Assembly: GCA_903893565.1 (NCBI GenBank)
Contig: CAITMU010000082.1
Coordinates: forward strand, 20,973-84,972
Direction: 5' to 3'
DNA from: an uncultured beta proteobacterium
Lineage (GTDB): Bacteria > Pseudomonadota > Gammaproteobacteria > Burkholderiales > SG8-41
DNA length: 64,000 nucleotides
The notes under the pieces were generated by a model, which had not been told where the DNA came from, made no database searches, and worked only from the letters and a program-made list of their open reading frames with translations. This document shows, piece after piece, positions 10,008 to 19,289 of the stretch; within the stretch, counting starts at the first letter, position 1; each line of letters starts with the position of its first letter. Position numbers and translations under genes: made by a program.

Positions 10008-10853
10008 ATGAAACCCCCCAAAAGACTACAACCGCTCATTGATGAAGGCCTCATTGATAGTGTCCTATTACAATTAATGAGTGGCAAGGAGGCGATGGTC
10101 TATGTGGTGCGCTGTGGGGAAGATATTCTGTGCGCCAAGGTCTACAAAGAAGCCACCCACCGGAGCTTTCGTCAGGCGGTGGATTACACGGAAAATCGTA
10201 AAACCAAAAATAGCCGTCAATCGCGAGCCATGGCCAAGGGCAGTCGTTACGGTCGACAAGCGCAGGAGGCGGCTTGGCAAAGTGCTGAAGTCGATGCGCT
10301 TTACCGCTTAGCCGCCGCAGGGGTCAGGGTGCCACAGCCCCATAATTTTTTAGACGGCGTACTGTTGATGGAGCTCGTGAGTGACGAGCAGGGGAACCCG
10401 GCCCCCCGTTTGGGTGACGTCACCATGACCGGCGATCAAGCGCGGTTTTTTCACGCGCAGTTGCTTAAAGAAGTCGTCAGGATGCTCTGCGCAGGCGTGG
10501 TTCATGGCGACTTGTCAGAATTTAATATATTGCTCGGTGCCGATGGCCCCGTGATCATTGATTTGCCCCAGGCCGTGGATGCGGCGGGTAATAATCACGC
10601 CAGTCGTATGTTGTTACGAGACGTGGCGAATTTAGGGGACTTTTTTGCGCGCTTTGCCCCAGAGCTCAAATCTACGGACTATGGCCCTGAAATCTGGGGC
10701 CTGTATCAGAAGGGTGAATTAAGCGAGGAGACGGTATTGACGGGACGCTTTGAACGTCAACACGCCCCCGTAGATTTGCAAGCCTTGATGGGTGAAATTG
10801 ATGACGCACGTGCGGAGGAGGCTGCTCGTCAGCTAAGATTACAAAGCCCCTAG
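10008..10853 (+). CDS. RIO-type serine/threonine protein kinase
   Basis: A 281-residue atypical protein kinase of the RIO1-like family found in many proteobacteria. The ATP-anchoring Lys is in CAKVYKEA (about residue 42). The catalytic loop HGDLSEFNILL is at about 166-176, and the metal-binding Asp is in IDLPQAVD (about 184). The N-terminal LIDEGLIDSVLLQLMSGKEA is the typical RIO lead-in. In archaea and eukaryotes RIO kinases act in ribosome small-subunit maturation; bacterial roles are poorly defined. I start at ATG 10008 (MKPPKRLQPL); a longer frame from 9951 would add a sequence unlike the family. ycaO follows in the same direction, about 110 bases on. Confidence 0.85.
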   Translation: MKPPKRLQPLIDEGLIDSVLLQLMSGKEAMVYVVRCGEDILCAKVYKEATHRSFRQAVDYTENRKTKNSRQSRAMAKGSRYGRQAQEAAWQSAEVDALYRLAAAGVRVPQPHNFLDGVLLMELVSDEQGNPAPRLGDVTMTGDQARFFHAQLLKEVVRMLCAGVVHGDLSEFNILLGADGPVIIDLPQAVDAAGNNHASRMLLRDVANLGDFFARFAPELKSTDYGPEIWGLYQKGELSEETVLTGRFERQHAPVDLQALMGEIDDARAEEAARQLRLQSP

Positions 10854-10965
10854 AGGGCTTTAACCTGTTTTTTTGGCTTCATGGGTTTTAGGGGCATTTC
10901 GCTCGAGGGCTCATAACACCACCTATTTAATAATTGGCTCTTTTTATTCCTTAAGACGCGTAACT

Positions 10966-12690
10966 ATGAATGCACAAAGTTTTCTCCCCGGCAAAGACGC
11001 CAGCCTTGAAGCGACGATTCAAGGATTTCAACAGAAATTAGCTCACAAGGGATTTAAATTAAATGAATCCTCTTGGTTAAATCCCGTGCAGGATATCTGG
11101 TCGGTGCACGTGCGAGATCATGATTGCCCGATGCTCTTTGCCAATGGGAAGGGGCGCAGTGAGTTAGCCGCACGCGCCAGTGCTTTGGGGGAGTTTTTTG
11201 AACGATTAAGTACGCATTATTTCTGGACACATTTTTATTTAGGCTCAACCCGAGCCCAGAGCGCTGTGGTGCATTACCCAGAGGAGAAGTGGTTTACCGT
11301 GCCCGCCTCAGGGCAGTGGCCGAAGGGCTTACTCAATCCAACCTTGCAGGCATTTTATAACCCTCAGCAAGATATCGATGCCAAGGTTTTGGTGGATTTA
11401 AATTCTGGCAATACGGAACGTGGTATTTGTGCTTTGCCCTATACCCGTTTGGACGATGGTGAGAAGACGTGGTTTCCGGTCAACATTATCGGTAACCTTT
11501 ACGTGAGTAACGGCATGGCGGCCGGTAATAATCAAATTGAAGCGCGAAGCCAAGCGTTATCTGAGATTTTTGAGCGGCACATAAAAAACCGTATCATCAG
11601 TCAATGCCTGTGCTTACCCGAGGTACCGCAGGCGGTGATTGATCGCTATCCGACCATTGCAGCGGGGGTTGCAGGATTAAGGCAAGCCGGCTTCAGCATC
11701 CTCGTGCGAGACGCTTCTCTCGGTGGGCAGTATCCTGTGATGAATGTGACGTTGCTCAATCCCCATGATCAGGGCTGTTACGCGAGTTTTGGTGCGCATC
11801 CGCGTTTTGAAATTGCGCTCGAACGGGCTTTAACCGAATTACTGCAGGGCCGTTCATTAGACGCACTCAATGGATTTCCAGAACCCGGATTTGATATAGA
11901 AGAAATCACCATGCCCTCAAATCTGGAAATTCATTTTGTGGATTCTAGTGGGGTTTTGAGCTGGAAATTTCTCGGTGATAAGCCAGATTACCCCTTCGTA
12001 GATTGGAATTTTAGTCAGACGACAGAGCAAGATTACGCTTGGCTTTGCGATCGCATCAAAAAAGAGGGTAAAACTATTTATGTAGCTGATTTTTCGGCCT
12101 TTGGTATTTCTAGTTGCCGAATGCTTGTGCCAGATTTTTCAGAAATCTATCCGGTTGAAGATTTGGAGTGGGAAAACAATAGTATTGGCAATAGTATCCG
12201 TCCTTATTTGTTGCGATTACAAAATTTGACGATTAAGGAGGCGCGAGGTTTACTCAAACAATTGCAACGGTCTAATTTTAATGATGAACGTCCATTATGG
12301 GAAATATTAGGCCTCGCGGTGCCAGACAAAACGGCGTGGAAGCAATTACGGATTGGTGAGCTAAAAACATTGTTAGCTCTGGATGTGAAGGATAAGGCGG
12401 CGATTTTAGAAGGCTGTGATTGGATTTATCATTTTCAGGACATGGAGCCCGCACGACGCAAAGTCTATCGTTGTATCGAGACTTTATTAAAACTAAAAGC
12501 CCCTAAGGCCTATTTACAGCCTTTAGCACAACTTTTTTCGTCGGACACGTTGCGACAAGCGCAAGCGCTTTTGAGTCGAGAGGACCGATACTTTGATCTC
12601 CCGCTTTTGGGCGACGATATGCAAGCAAGCGCAATGCATCAAACGCTGATTCAAGCCTATGATAAATTATTCATTTCTGAGAGTCATTAA
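10966..12690 (+). CDS. ycaO: YcaO, ribosomal S12 methylthiolation accessory protein
   Basis: A 574-residue YcaO-domain protein close to E. coli YcaO (586 residues), with the near-identical opening FLPGKDASLEATIQGFQQKL, then ASALGEFFERLS and IEARSQALSEIFERH, which belong to the ATP-binding YcaO fold. In E. coli YcaO helps RimO beta-methylthiolate an aspartate of ribosomal protein S12. YcaO relatives elsewhere activate amide backbones, but no azole-peptide partner is present here. A C-terminal helical segment follows the catalytic domain. I use ATG 10966 because MNAQSFLPGKD aligns with the E. coli start; the frame is open further upstream. Its neighbour is a RIO kinase, another protein tied to the small subunit in other organisms. 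Confidence 0.93.
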   Translation: MNAQSFLPGKDASLEATIQGFQQKLAHKGFKLNESSWLNPVQDIWSVHVRDHDCPMLFANGKGRSELAARASALGEFFERLSTHYFWTHFYLGSTRAQSAVVHYPEEKWFTVPASGQWPKGLLNPTLQAFYNPQQDIDAKVLVDLNSGNTERGICALPYTRLDDGEKTWFPVNIIGNLYVSNGMAAGNNQIEARSQALSEIFERHIKNRIISQCLCLPEVPQAVIDRYPTIAAGVAGLRQAGFSILVRDASLGGQYPVMNVTLLNPHDQGCYASFGAHPRFEIALERALTELLQGRSLDALNGFPEPGFDIEEITMPSNLEIHFVDSSGVLSWKFLGDKPDYPFVDWNFSQTTEQDYAWLCDRIKKEGKTIYVADFSAFGISSCRMLVPDFSEIYPVEDLEWENNSIGNSIRPYLLRLQNLTIKEARGLLKQLQRSNFNDERPLWEILGLAVPDKTAWKQLRIGELKTLLALDVKDKAAILEGCDWIYHFQDMEPARRKVYRCIETLLKLKAPKAYLQPLAQLFSSDTLRQAQALLSREDRYFDLPLLGDDMQASAMHQTLIQAYDKLFISESH

Positions 12691-12725
12691 ACCGTAGAGG
12701 TTGTCTGCTAGAAGGGCCCGCCGGA

Positions 12726-13301
12726 GTGAAACTGATTTATTTGCATGGATTTAATAGCGCGCCCAGCTCGCGCAAGGCGCAACAGGTGCGCCGCCACTTT
12801 GAGCGCTGGGGACGATTGGATGAGTTAGATATCCCGGCATTGCCACACCGTCCCGCCGAAGCCATTCAGATGCTTTGCGACTTAGTGCAAAGTAGTGGTT
12901 GTACTGCCCTCATGGGCAGCTCATTGGGAGGCTATTACGCGACGTTTTTAGCCGAACGCTATCGGATCCCCGCTGTATTAATCAATCCAGCAGTCAAACC
13001 GTATCAGCTGTTGACACAACATCTAGGATGGCAAACAAACCCCTATACCGGCCACAGCTACGAATTGATTGATGCTCATGTGAGTGAATTGACTGCGCTA
13101 GAAATAGATAGTCTGACCGCTTCGTTATACTTTTTGTTAACCCGCACGGGTGATGAAGTGTTGGATTACCGGGCAGCCGTGCAGCGATACCACGGTGCAC
13201 GTCAATGGGTGATACCGGGGGGGGATCATGGGTTCTCTGATTTTGATCCGTATGTCGAGGTCGCCTTAGAGTTTTGCGGTTTTAAGACAATACCAAAGTG
13301 A
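12726..13301 (+). CDS. YqiA-type alpha/beta-hydrolase esterase
   Basis: A 191-residue small esterase. It opens with IYLHGFNSAPSSRKA, has the nucleophile elbow GSSLGGYYA (about 64-72), then INPAVKPY and NPYTGHSY, and ends with the catalytic Asp in TGDEVLDYRAA and His in GGDHGFSDF. These match E. coli YqiA closely in order and length (193 residues). YqiA hydrolyses short acyl esters in vitro, and its physiological role is unclear. Start is GTG at 12726 after GGAG-like bases. It lies 35 bases after ycaO and may share its transcript. Confidence 0.88.
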   Translation: MKLIYLHGFNSAPSSRKAQQVRRHFERWGRLDELDIPALPHRPAEAIQMLCDLVQSSGCTALMGSSLGGYYATFLAERYRIPAVLINPAVKPYQLLTQHLGWQTNPYTGHSYELIDAHVSELTALEIDSLTASLYFLLTRTGDEVLDYRAAVQRYHGARQWVIPGGDHGFSDFDPYVEVALEFCGFKTIPK

Positions 13302-13363
13302 TATTTTTTAGACCTCAACCCCGAGCAGCAATGGTCTTAGCAAAATTAAAAAAAGGGGAAGCA

Positions 13364-13780
13364 ATGGGAGAATGGGAGTTGAGAGAAAAAAACGTACTCA
13401 TTACGATGGGCGGCTGATGAGGGTCGTCTTGGTTAGTGGATTGTCGCTGCAATGCGAGACACAAAAACTGACCTGTGCCGCTGCCTTATGTGTTGGAGGA
13501 TTTTAAAATTCTAGATTCGGGACCCGCTGGCTGGCAGCCGATCGATCAATGATTTGTTTATGACCCCGAAACGCATCGTTGGCAATCGAGCCAAGAGATG
13601 ACATTTTCACGACAAGGTTGAGCCGGGGATATATTCGATGGGAAATTTCATCAGGTCAGTGGGCAGGTGGCCTCAGGGGGTGCGCCAGGAACCCCTATTG
13701 ATACCGATGTGGATGAGGTGATTGACTTAGAAGCGTCTGCGTCACACAGCCATAATCTCACCGGCCACAAGAGTCAATGA
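13364..13780 (+). pseudogene. decayed kelch-repeat-like gene with TGA-only interruptions
   Basis: Between the esterase and the RNB gene, one reading frame starts at ATG 13364 with a good ribosome site (GGGGA, 5-6 bases before) and runs 138 codons to TGA 13778. It is broken by five in-frame stops, all TGA: 13415, 13418, 13469, 13550 and 13619. Translated pieces look like kelch blades: REKNVLITMGG near the start, then FVYDPETHRWQSSQEM and SRQG, and after a stop GDIFDGKFHQVSGQ. No TAA or TAG interrupts it. I read it as the remnant of a secreted or surface kelch-like protein. The middle third does not look kelch-like, so a frameshift there is possible. Confidence 0.45.
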
Positions 13781-13814
13781 CGGTCTGGTTAGTGTTGTGA
13801 TCCGCCTGATCCAG

Positions 13815-13820
13815 TATAAT
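13815..13820 (+). promoter_or_regulatory. -10 box TATAAT before the RNB exonuclease
   Basis: A perfect TATAAT stands 68 bases before the preferred ATG of the exonuclease gene. A matching -35 at the ideal distance is not clear; TTGTGA (13795-13800) is only 14 bases away. Transcription from here would begin at about 13827, which argues against the upstream GTG at 13822 as the translation start. Confidence 0.4.
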
Positions 13821-13887
13821 CGTGGACCCTAAGCTCTGGTTTAATCCAGACCCTATTTTATTGTATTGCCACGCAGAATCGGGCCCG

Positions 13888-15738
13888 ATGAACGTATTTT
13901 ATGAAGAAGAAGGTGGTTTCAAAGTCGGCACGATCATGGCGGACAATGATACCTCGTTGCAAGTCGAAGCCCCCCATGGCAAGCGCTCAAAAATTAAGGC
14001 GTCGGCTATTTTGCTGCGTTTTGATCAGCCGCCGATCCAGCATTTTATGAGCCAAGCGCAAAAGTTGGCTGAAGACATCGATGTGGAATTTTTATGGCAA
14101 TGTTGCACGGAGGTTGAGTTTGAGTGTGCGGCGCTGGCTAAGGAGTATTACGGTGAATCACCGAAGGCCATAGAACTGGCCGCTGTATTACATCGGGTAC
14201 ATGGGGCGCCGATGTATTTTTATAAAAAAGGGCGAGGTCGTTATAAGGCGGCTCCCGAGGTGGCGCTGAAGGCGGCTTTAGCGGGGGTTGAACGTCGTCA
14301 GCAACAGGCCTTGCAAAAGCAGCAATACGTCGAGGCATTGAGTCATTTACAGTTACCGGAAGCCTTCTTATCGGGATTGAAGGCGCTGCTTTATAAACCG
14401 GACAAAAATACGCTCGAATATAAGGCGCTCGAAGAGGCGGCTTTAGGCCTTAAGTTATCTATTCCTCGTTTGATCGAGCGTTGTGGGGCTTTGCCCTCCA
14501 CTCATGATTATCATGTGGATCGTTTTTTATTTGAGTATTTTCCGCTCGGTGCGGGTCACGCCCCTTTGGCGCCATTGCCCGAAGAGGAGGCATTGCCCTT
14601 ATCTGAAGTGGAGGCCTTCAGTATCGATGATGCCTCGACCACCGAGATCGATGATGCGTTTTCCGTTTCTCCTCGTGCAACGGGAGGTGTACGGATTGGG
14701 ATACATATTGCGGCCCCCGCCTTGGGCATTGCCTTGGATAGCCCGGCCGAAGCGATCGTGCGCGAGCGTTTGTCCACCGTCTACCATCCGGCGGGTAAGA
14801 TCACGATGATGCCGGATGCTTTGGTCAGTCGCTATACCTTGATTGCAGGGCGAGAATGTCCCGCATTGTCCTTATATATTGATGTGAATTCGACCGGAGA
14901 AATCGCCTCAACGCAAACACGGGTGGAAAGAGTGCGGGTGATAGAAAATTTGCGCCACGAAACGCTTGAGCCCCTTTTTAATGAAACGACCTTGGCCTCA
15001 GGTCACATTCCCCACCCTTTAGGGGAGAAGCTTAAAACGTTAGCTGAGTTTGCTGCGCAATTGCTTAAAAAAAGACGTAAGGACGCCCCGCCTCAGCAGC
15101 AACGTGCTGAGTATACCTTTCAAGTGCACAATGACCGAGTGAAAATTGGCCGACGCGTTCGAGGTTCGGCGATCGATAACTTGGTCTCAGAGCTCATGAT
15201 TTATGTCAACAGCACTTGGGGCCATGAAATGGCTGAAAAGGGCATCGCAGCCATTTACCGGGTGCAAACCGGGGGTAAGGTGCGGATGAGTAGTATGCCG
15301 GCAGCGCACGAGGGGTTAGGTGTGGCGCACTATACCTGGGCGAGTTCACCGCTTCGTCGTTATATTGATCTCCTCAATCAACGTCAATTAATTTCACTGC
15401 ATGGTGCAACCCCTCCGCATTATCAGGCGCAAGATGAGGCGCTTTTATCGGTGATGCGTGACTTTGAGGTGAATTACGATGCTTATGCTGAATTTCAGCG
15501 TCAGATGGAGCGCTACTGGTGTTTACGTTGGTTGATGCAAGAGGAGGCCACGCATATCACCGCCACGGTGATTCGTGAGAACCTGCTGCGCTTTGATGCG
15601 CTGCCTTGGGTGATGCGGGTGGTGTCATTGCCTGAACTGCCACCGGAGACAGTCGTCGAGCTGGCCGTCTCGCAGATTGATTTATTGGAATTGACTTTGC
15701 ATTGCGAGTTTATTCGTCGTGTCGATAGCGCCTATTAA
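13888..15738 (+). CDS. RNB-domain 3'-5' exoribonuclease (RNase II family)
   Basis: A 616-residue cytoplasmic exoribonuclease. An N-terminal RNA-binding part (FYEEEGGFKVGTI, then EAPHGKRSKIKA) is of the kind seen in betaproteobacterial RNase II-family proteins. The RNB core has the aspartate cluster SIDDASTTEIDDAFS at about residues 244-258, which holds the catalytic magnesium, and a later YTWASSPLRRYIDLLNQRQL motif. It degrades single-stranded RNA in mRNA turnover. The frame is open from GTG 13822, but the TATAAT at 13815 and the family start MNVFYEE favour ATG 13888. It heads a cluster with a TonB-like gene, aroE and mtgA, an arrangement common in Burkholderiales. Confidence 0.87.
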   Translation: MNVFYEEEGGFKVGTIMADNDTSLQVEAPHGKRSKIKASAILLRFDQPPIQHFMSQAQKLAEDIDVEFLWQCCTEVEFECAALAKEYYGESPKAIELAAVLHRVHGAPMYFYKKGRGRYKAAPEVALKAALAGVERRQQQALQKQQYVEALSHLQLPEAFLSGLKALLYKPDKNTLEYKALEEAALGLKLSIPRLIERCGALPSTHDYHVDRFLFEYFPLGAGHAPLAPLPEEEALPLSEVEAFSIDDASTTEIDDAFSVSPRATGGVRIGIHIAAPALGIALDSPAEAIVRERLSTVYHPAGKITMMPDALVSRYTLIAGRECPALSLYIDVNSTGEIASTQTRVERVRVIENLRHETLEPLFNETTLASGHIPHPLGEKLKTLAEFAAQLLKKRRKDAPPQQQRAEYTFQVHNDRVKIGRRVRGSAIDNLVSELMIYVNSTWGHEMAEKGIAAIYRVQTGGKVRMSSMPAAHEGLGVAHYTWASSPLRRYIDLLNQRQLISLHGATPPHYQAQDEALLSVMRDFEVNYDAYAEFQRQMERYWCLRWLMQEEATHITATVIRENLLRFDALPWVMRVVSLPELPPETVVELAVSQIDLLELTLHCEFIRRVDSAY

Positions 15739-15802
15739 GGACATTGATGCGCATCCTGAGAAGACGCTGCAGCGCGTAGCATGGTTGAGGGGTATGGACT
15801 CT

Positions 15803-16684
15803 ATGGCTAGCACTACTGCGCGCCGTTGCAGTTGGAGCGTATTGCTATCATTGAGTATGCATGTGGTGTTGATTGCCGGGGTCGGTTTTTATCGTGATCC
15901 CTCGGGCTCGCCTAAAGTGCACGAGCAGCTAAATGTGGTATTAGTGAATGCGCATAGCAAAGCGCTTAAGGATCCAAAACAGGCGCTCGATGCGTTAGCC
16001 CAAGTGACTTTGGATGGTGGTGGTGACAGCGCTGAGCGTGTGCAGGCGACAACGCCCTTTGCACGTCCTACCCCAGATCATCAACCTCGCGACCAAAGAC
16101 CTAAACGCCACGAACAAACGGAATTAAAAGTCCAGCACTGGATCACCCGTTCAGATGATTTGGCCTTAGAGTCTGAGCGAGTGGCTCAGCCCCTAAATAC
16201 GTCACTTCATCCGTCTCCTGCTTCATTCAGTCAGAGTCAGATCGATCAGACCGAGCCACTGAATCGGCACCATCAGCAGGCTATTTTGTCTCAGCATTGG
16301 CAGCCCCTTCAACACTATCCCCGACGCCAGTTTATTGGCTCTCGGACCAAGGAGTATCGATTTGCACGTTATGTCGAACAGTGGCGCGCTAAAATTGAGA
16401 GGGTGGGGGAATTAAATTATCCCATCGAAGCGGGTGAGAAAAAAATTTATGGTCAGTTATTGCTCTCAGTGTCGATCCGCGCGGATGGCTCCTTGGAGAA
16501 AGTCGAGTTAAGCCGTTCATCGGGGTTTGCGGTGTTGGATGAGGCCGCGGTACGAATCGTACGTTTGGCAGCCCCTTATCCCCCCTTTCCTGCCGAGATT
16601 GCTAAAGACACCGATATTATTGATATTATTCGAACTTGGCGCTTTACTCACAGCAATCAAATGCAGGCGGATTCACTGGATTAA
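15803..16684 (+). CDS. TonB family protein
   Basis: A protein of about 293 residues with one N-terminal membrane anchor (VLLSLSMHVVLIAGVGF), a long polar periplasmic linker rich in Gln, His and Pro, and a C-terminal TonB domain: GQLLLSVSIRADGSLEKVEL, then SSGFAVLDEAAVRIVR and PFPAEIAKDTDIIDI. Such proteins pass proton-motive energy from the inner membrane to outer-membrane receptors or act as structural relatives. No exbB/exbD is nearby. Start uncertain: ATG 15803 follows GAGGGG (15787-15792) at 10 bases, ATG 15794 is too close to it, and GTG 15719 would overlap the previous gene. Confidence 0.82.
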   Translation: MASTTARRCSWSVLLSLSMHVVLIAGVGFYRDPSGSPKVHEQLNVVLVNAHSKALKDPKQALDALAQVTLDGGGDSAERVQATTPFARPTPDHQPRDQRPKRHEQTELKVQHWITRSDDLALESERVAQPLNTSLHPSPASFSQSQIDQTEPLNRHHQQAILSQHWQPLQHYPRRQFIGSRTKEYRFARYVEQWRAKIERVGELNYPIEAGEKKIYGQLLLSVSIRADGSLEKVELSRSSGFAVLDEAAVRIVRLAAPYPPFPAEIAKDTDIIDIIRTWRFTHSNQMQADSLD

Positions 16685-16838
16685 ACAAAATGATGGAAAT
16701 CACGTGGATCCCAAAAATCCAGTAAGTCCGAAGGGGGCAAAGTACTATAAAAAATGAAAGGCTTGCCTTTTCCCATCGCTCAGTCGGCGAACGCCACGTC
16801 GCCGCCCCTTCATCACGTGAAAACAGTAAAATACTGCC

Positions 16839-17672
16839 ATGACTGATCGATATGCCGTCATTGGCCATCCTATAGCGCATAGCAAATCGCCGCAAATTCA
16901 TGCAGCCTTTGCTGCCCAAACGGGACAGGATCTCGTTTATGAAGCCATACTGTGTGAGCCTGAGGCACTTAAGTCCCGTATTCTTGAATTTCGCGATCAG
17001 GGCGGGCGCGGTATGAATATCACCTTGCCTTTTAAGCAAGAGGTGATGGGCTTAGCGACCGAACAAAGCCCCGCCGTTAGGCTAGCGGGAGCGGCGAATA
17101 CGTTGATTTTTTCTAAGACCCAGATCATCGCCCACAACACGGATGGATTGGGCTTGGTTCGGGACCTCGAAGTCAATCTTCAATTTCCCTTGGCAGGTAA
17201 GTCGGTGCTGTTATTGGGAGCGGGTGGGGCCTCTTACGGCGTGGTTGGCCCGTTGTTGGCCGCCGCTGTTAGTGCGTTGGTGGTAGTGAATCGTACGCAA
17301 GACAAGGCCCGAGGACTCGTTGATTCTTTTTCGCATTTCTCGGGCTCCATTGCCCTTAGTACGCTCAGTCATGGAGATTTGATGGAATCGAGTCGCAGAT
17401 TTGATGTGGTAATTAATGCCACATCAGCAGGTTTAAGTGGGCAGATGCTCGCCTTACCAAAAAATATTTTTTCACCTGGCGCTTTGGCCTATGACATGGT
17501 CTATGGGCGAGAGACGATATTTATGGCATTTGCTCGGGCGCAGGCCGTGCAGGTAGCAGATGGACTCGGGATGTTAGTCGAACAGGCAGCGGAGGCTTTT
17601 TATTTATGGCGTGGCCTACGTCCCCAGAGTGGGCCTGTGATCAACGAGTTACGTCGGCAAGAGGCTGGCTAA
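16839..17672 (+). CDS. aroE: shikimate dehydrogenase
   Basis: A 277-residue NADPH enzyme reducing 3-dehydroshikimate to shikimate in aromatic amino acid synthesis. It has the substrate site KSPQIHAAFAAQTG, the catalytic Lys in TLPFKQE (about residue 65) and Asp in NTDGLGLVRDL (about 104). The Rossmann loop LLGAGGASYG and the NADP-type VVNRTQDKA follow. Length and motifs are normal. A plausible ATG at 16839 follows a 154-base gap. Only 3 bases separate its stop from mtgA. Confidence 0.96.
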   Translation: MTDRYAVIGHPIAHSKSPQIHAAFAAQTGQDLVYEAILCEPEALKSRILEFRDQGGRGMNITLPFKQEVMGLATEQSPAVRLAGAANTLIFSKTQIIAHNTDGLGLVRDLEVNLQFPLAGKSVLLLGAGGASYGVVGPLLAAAVSALVVVNRTQDKARGLVDSFSHFSGSIALSTLSHGDLMESSRRFDVVINATSAGLSGQMLALPKNIFSPGALAYDMVYGRETIFMAFARAQAVQVADGLGMLVEQAAEAFYLWRGLRPQSGPVINELRRQEAG

Positions 17673-17675
17673 GCC

Positions 17676-18371
17676 GTGAGATGGTTGTGGCAGCACTTTA
17701 AGCAAATCCTTCAATACCTTTTGATTGGGTTTATTGGATTGCAATTATGGTTTTTTGCGCACATTTTATTTTGGATTTCTTACAATCCTAGCTCCACCGC
17801 CTTCATGCAAGAGCGTCTCGAACGACTGCAAATCAAAAATCCAACATTGAAGCTAAAACACCAATGGGTGCCTTACAGCAAAATGTCCGTTTCATTAAAG
17901 CGTGCGGTGCTAGCCGGTGAAGATACCACCTTCGTCAAACACCATGGTTTTGATTGGCAAGGGATTGAGCGTGCCTGGGAACGTAATAAGCGCTCCGGCA
18001 CCATTGTGGCTGGCGGATCGACTATTTCACAGCAATTGGCTAAAAATCTCTTTTTTTCAGGCCAACGCACCTGGTGGCGTAAGGGTCAGGAGGCGCTCGT
18101 CACCGTGATGATAGAAGCAGTGATGTCAAAACGACGAATTTTTGAAATTTACTTAAATATGATTGAATGGGGTGATGGAGTCTTTGGTGCTGAGGCCGGA
18201 GCGCGTTATCACTTTGGCGTCAGCGCTTTAGCCTTGACTCCGGAGCAGGCTGCACGTTTAGCATCGATGGTACCCAGCCCACGACGCTATCGACCGGGAG
18301 CCGAGAGTCACTACTTAAACGAAAGAACGGCATTAATTAACGCGAGGGCGGTGATGGTTCCTGTGCCGTGA
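17676..18371 (+). CDS. mtgA: monofunctional peptidoglycan transglycosylase
   Basis: A 231-residue GT51 glycosyltransferase that polymerises lipid II into glycan strands at the inner membrane. One N-terminal membrane helix (about residues 10-32) is followed by the catalytic Glu in LAGEDTTFVKHHGFDW, then GGSTISQQLAKNLF and the second Glu motif KRRIFEIYLNMIEWG. There is no transpeptidase domain, as expected for MtgA. GTG start, 3 bases after aroE, so coupled to it. It converges with the hydrolase gene on the other strand. Confidence 0.95.
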   Translation: MRWLWQHFKQILQYLLIGFIGLQLWFFAHILFWISYNPSSTAFMQERLERLQIKNPTLKLKHQWVPYSKMSVSLKRAVLAGEDTTFVKHHGFDWQGIERAWERNKRSGTIVAGGSTISQQLAKNLFFSGQRTWWRKGQEALVTVMIEAVMSKRRIFEIYLNMIEWGDGVFGAEAGARYHFGVSALALTPEQAARLASMVPSPRRYRPGAESHYLNERTALINARAVMVPVP

Positions 18372-18410
18372 AAGTTTTTCGTAGTATTGAATGAAGACCC
18401 TAAAATAAGA

Positions 18411-19289
18411 CTAACCGAGTTGATAGGCATTGAGTGAAGCGATCGGTTCATCAACCGAGTAACGCCCACTCGTTTCATCACGTTTTAGGCCGGCCATCGC
18501 ACAGTCGGGGTCGTGGGTAAAATATAAACGAGTACCGCTGGCGAGTTTGTTTTTTAAAAACAATTCTTTTTCATCAATCAAGTGTTCGGGATAACGGTCA
18601 TAGCCCATCGTTAGAGGGACGTGTACCCAAGGTCGCCCGGGTATGAGATCGCTACAAAAAACGACGCTTTCACCATGGGCTTCTGAGCCAATCGTGGCGA
18701 GCATGAGTCCTGGGGTATGGCCATCGCTTAACTCGAATCGAACGAGGGGGCCCAACCTAGGGCTGTGGTTTTTATGAACGATTTCTAGTCGTCCGGAAGC
18801 CTCCAAAAGGGCGGGTAATTCTGGGATATACGAGGCACGATCTCGCGGGTGAGGATCTTTTGCTCGCGCCCAAGCTTGAGCGCTCACTAAGAAGGTGGCT
18901 TTAGGAAAGAGCAATTGTAGGGCTTGTCCTTTTTTCCAAGGGGCGAGTAGCCCTCCTACATGATCAAAGTGTAAGTGCGATAGCACTACGACATCGATAG
19001 CTTCATGGGTGAATCCTGCCGCTGCCAGCGAATGTAAGAGTATGGGTTCGCTTTCCACGACTCCATAGCGTTGTTTGAGCCGGGGCTCGAAAAAAGTGCC
19101 AATCCCAGTTTCAAACAATACCGATTGACCCTGAATGCCGGTGGCTAAAAGGGCGCGACAGGCGAGGGTGATACGATTTTCACTATCGGGTTCAAACCAG
19201 CGAGACCATAAAGCGCGTGGGGCATTGCCAAACATGGCGCCCCCATCGAGTTTTTGCGAGTTACCTAAAATGGAGGTGAGTTCAATCAT
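18411..19289 (-). CDS. metallo-beta-lactamase-fold hydrolase
   Basis: A 292-residue protein with the binuclear metal motif LSHLHFDHVGG (HxHxDH, about residues 105-115), a later metal His in ELSDGHTPG, and a C-terminal His in YFTHDPDC. The family includes lactonases, thioesterases and glyoxalases, and the substrate here is not deducible. There is no signal peptide. Its ATG overlaps the TGA of the upstream binding-protein gene by four bases, so the pair forms an operon. This suggests it may process the compound recognised by that binding protein. Confidence 0.85.
   Translation of the reverse strand: MIELTSILGNSQKLDGGAMFGNAPRALWSRWFEPDSENRITLACRALLATGIQGQSVLFETGIGTFFEPRLKQRYGVVESEPILLHSLAAAGFTHEAIDVVVLSHLHFDHVGGLLAPWKKGQALQLLFPKATFLVSAQAWARAKDPHPRDRASYIPELPALLEASGRLEIVHKNHSPRLGPLVRFELSDGHTPGLMLATIGSEAHGESVVFCSDLIPGRPWVHVPLTMGYDRYPEHLIDEKELFLKNKLASGTRLYFTHDPDCAMAGLKRDETSGRYSVDEPIASLNAYQLG

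Noticed and set aside
13364..13780. TGA read as tryptophan (recoded genetic code)
   Set aside because: Many clear genes here end in TGA (for example mpl, mtgA and the MFS fragment), so TGA is a normal stop; decay of one gene is simpler.
14483..14809. 108-codon plus-strand frame inside the RNB exonuclease gene
   Set aside because: Runs across the catalytic aspartate region of the exonuclease in another frame; no independent start or homology.
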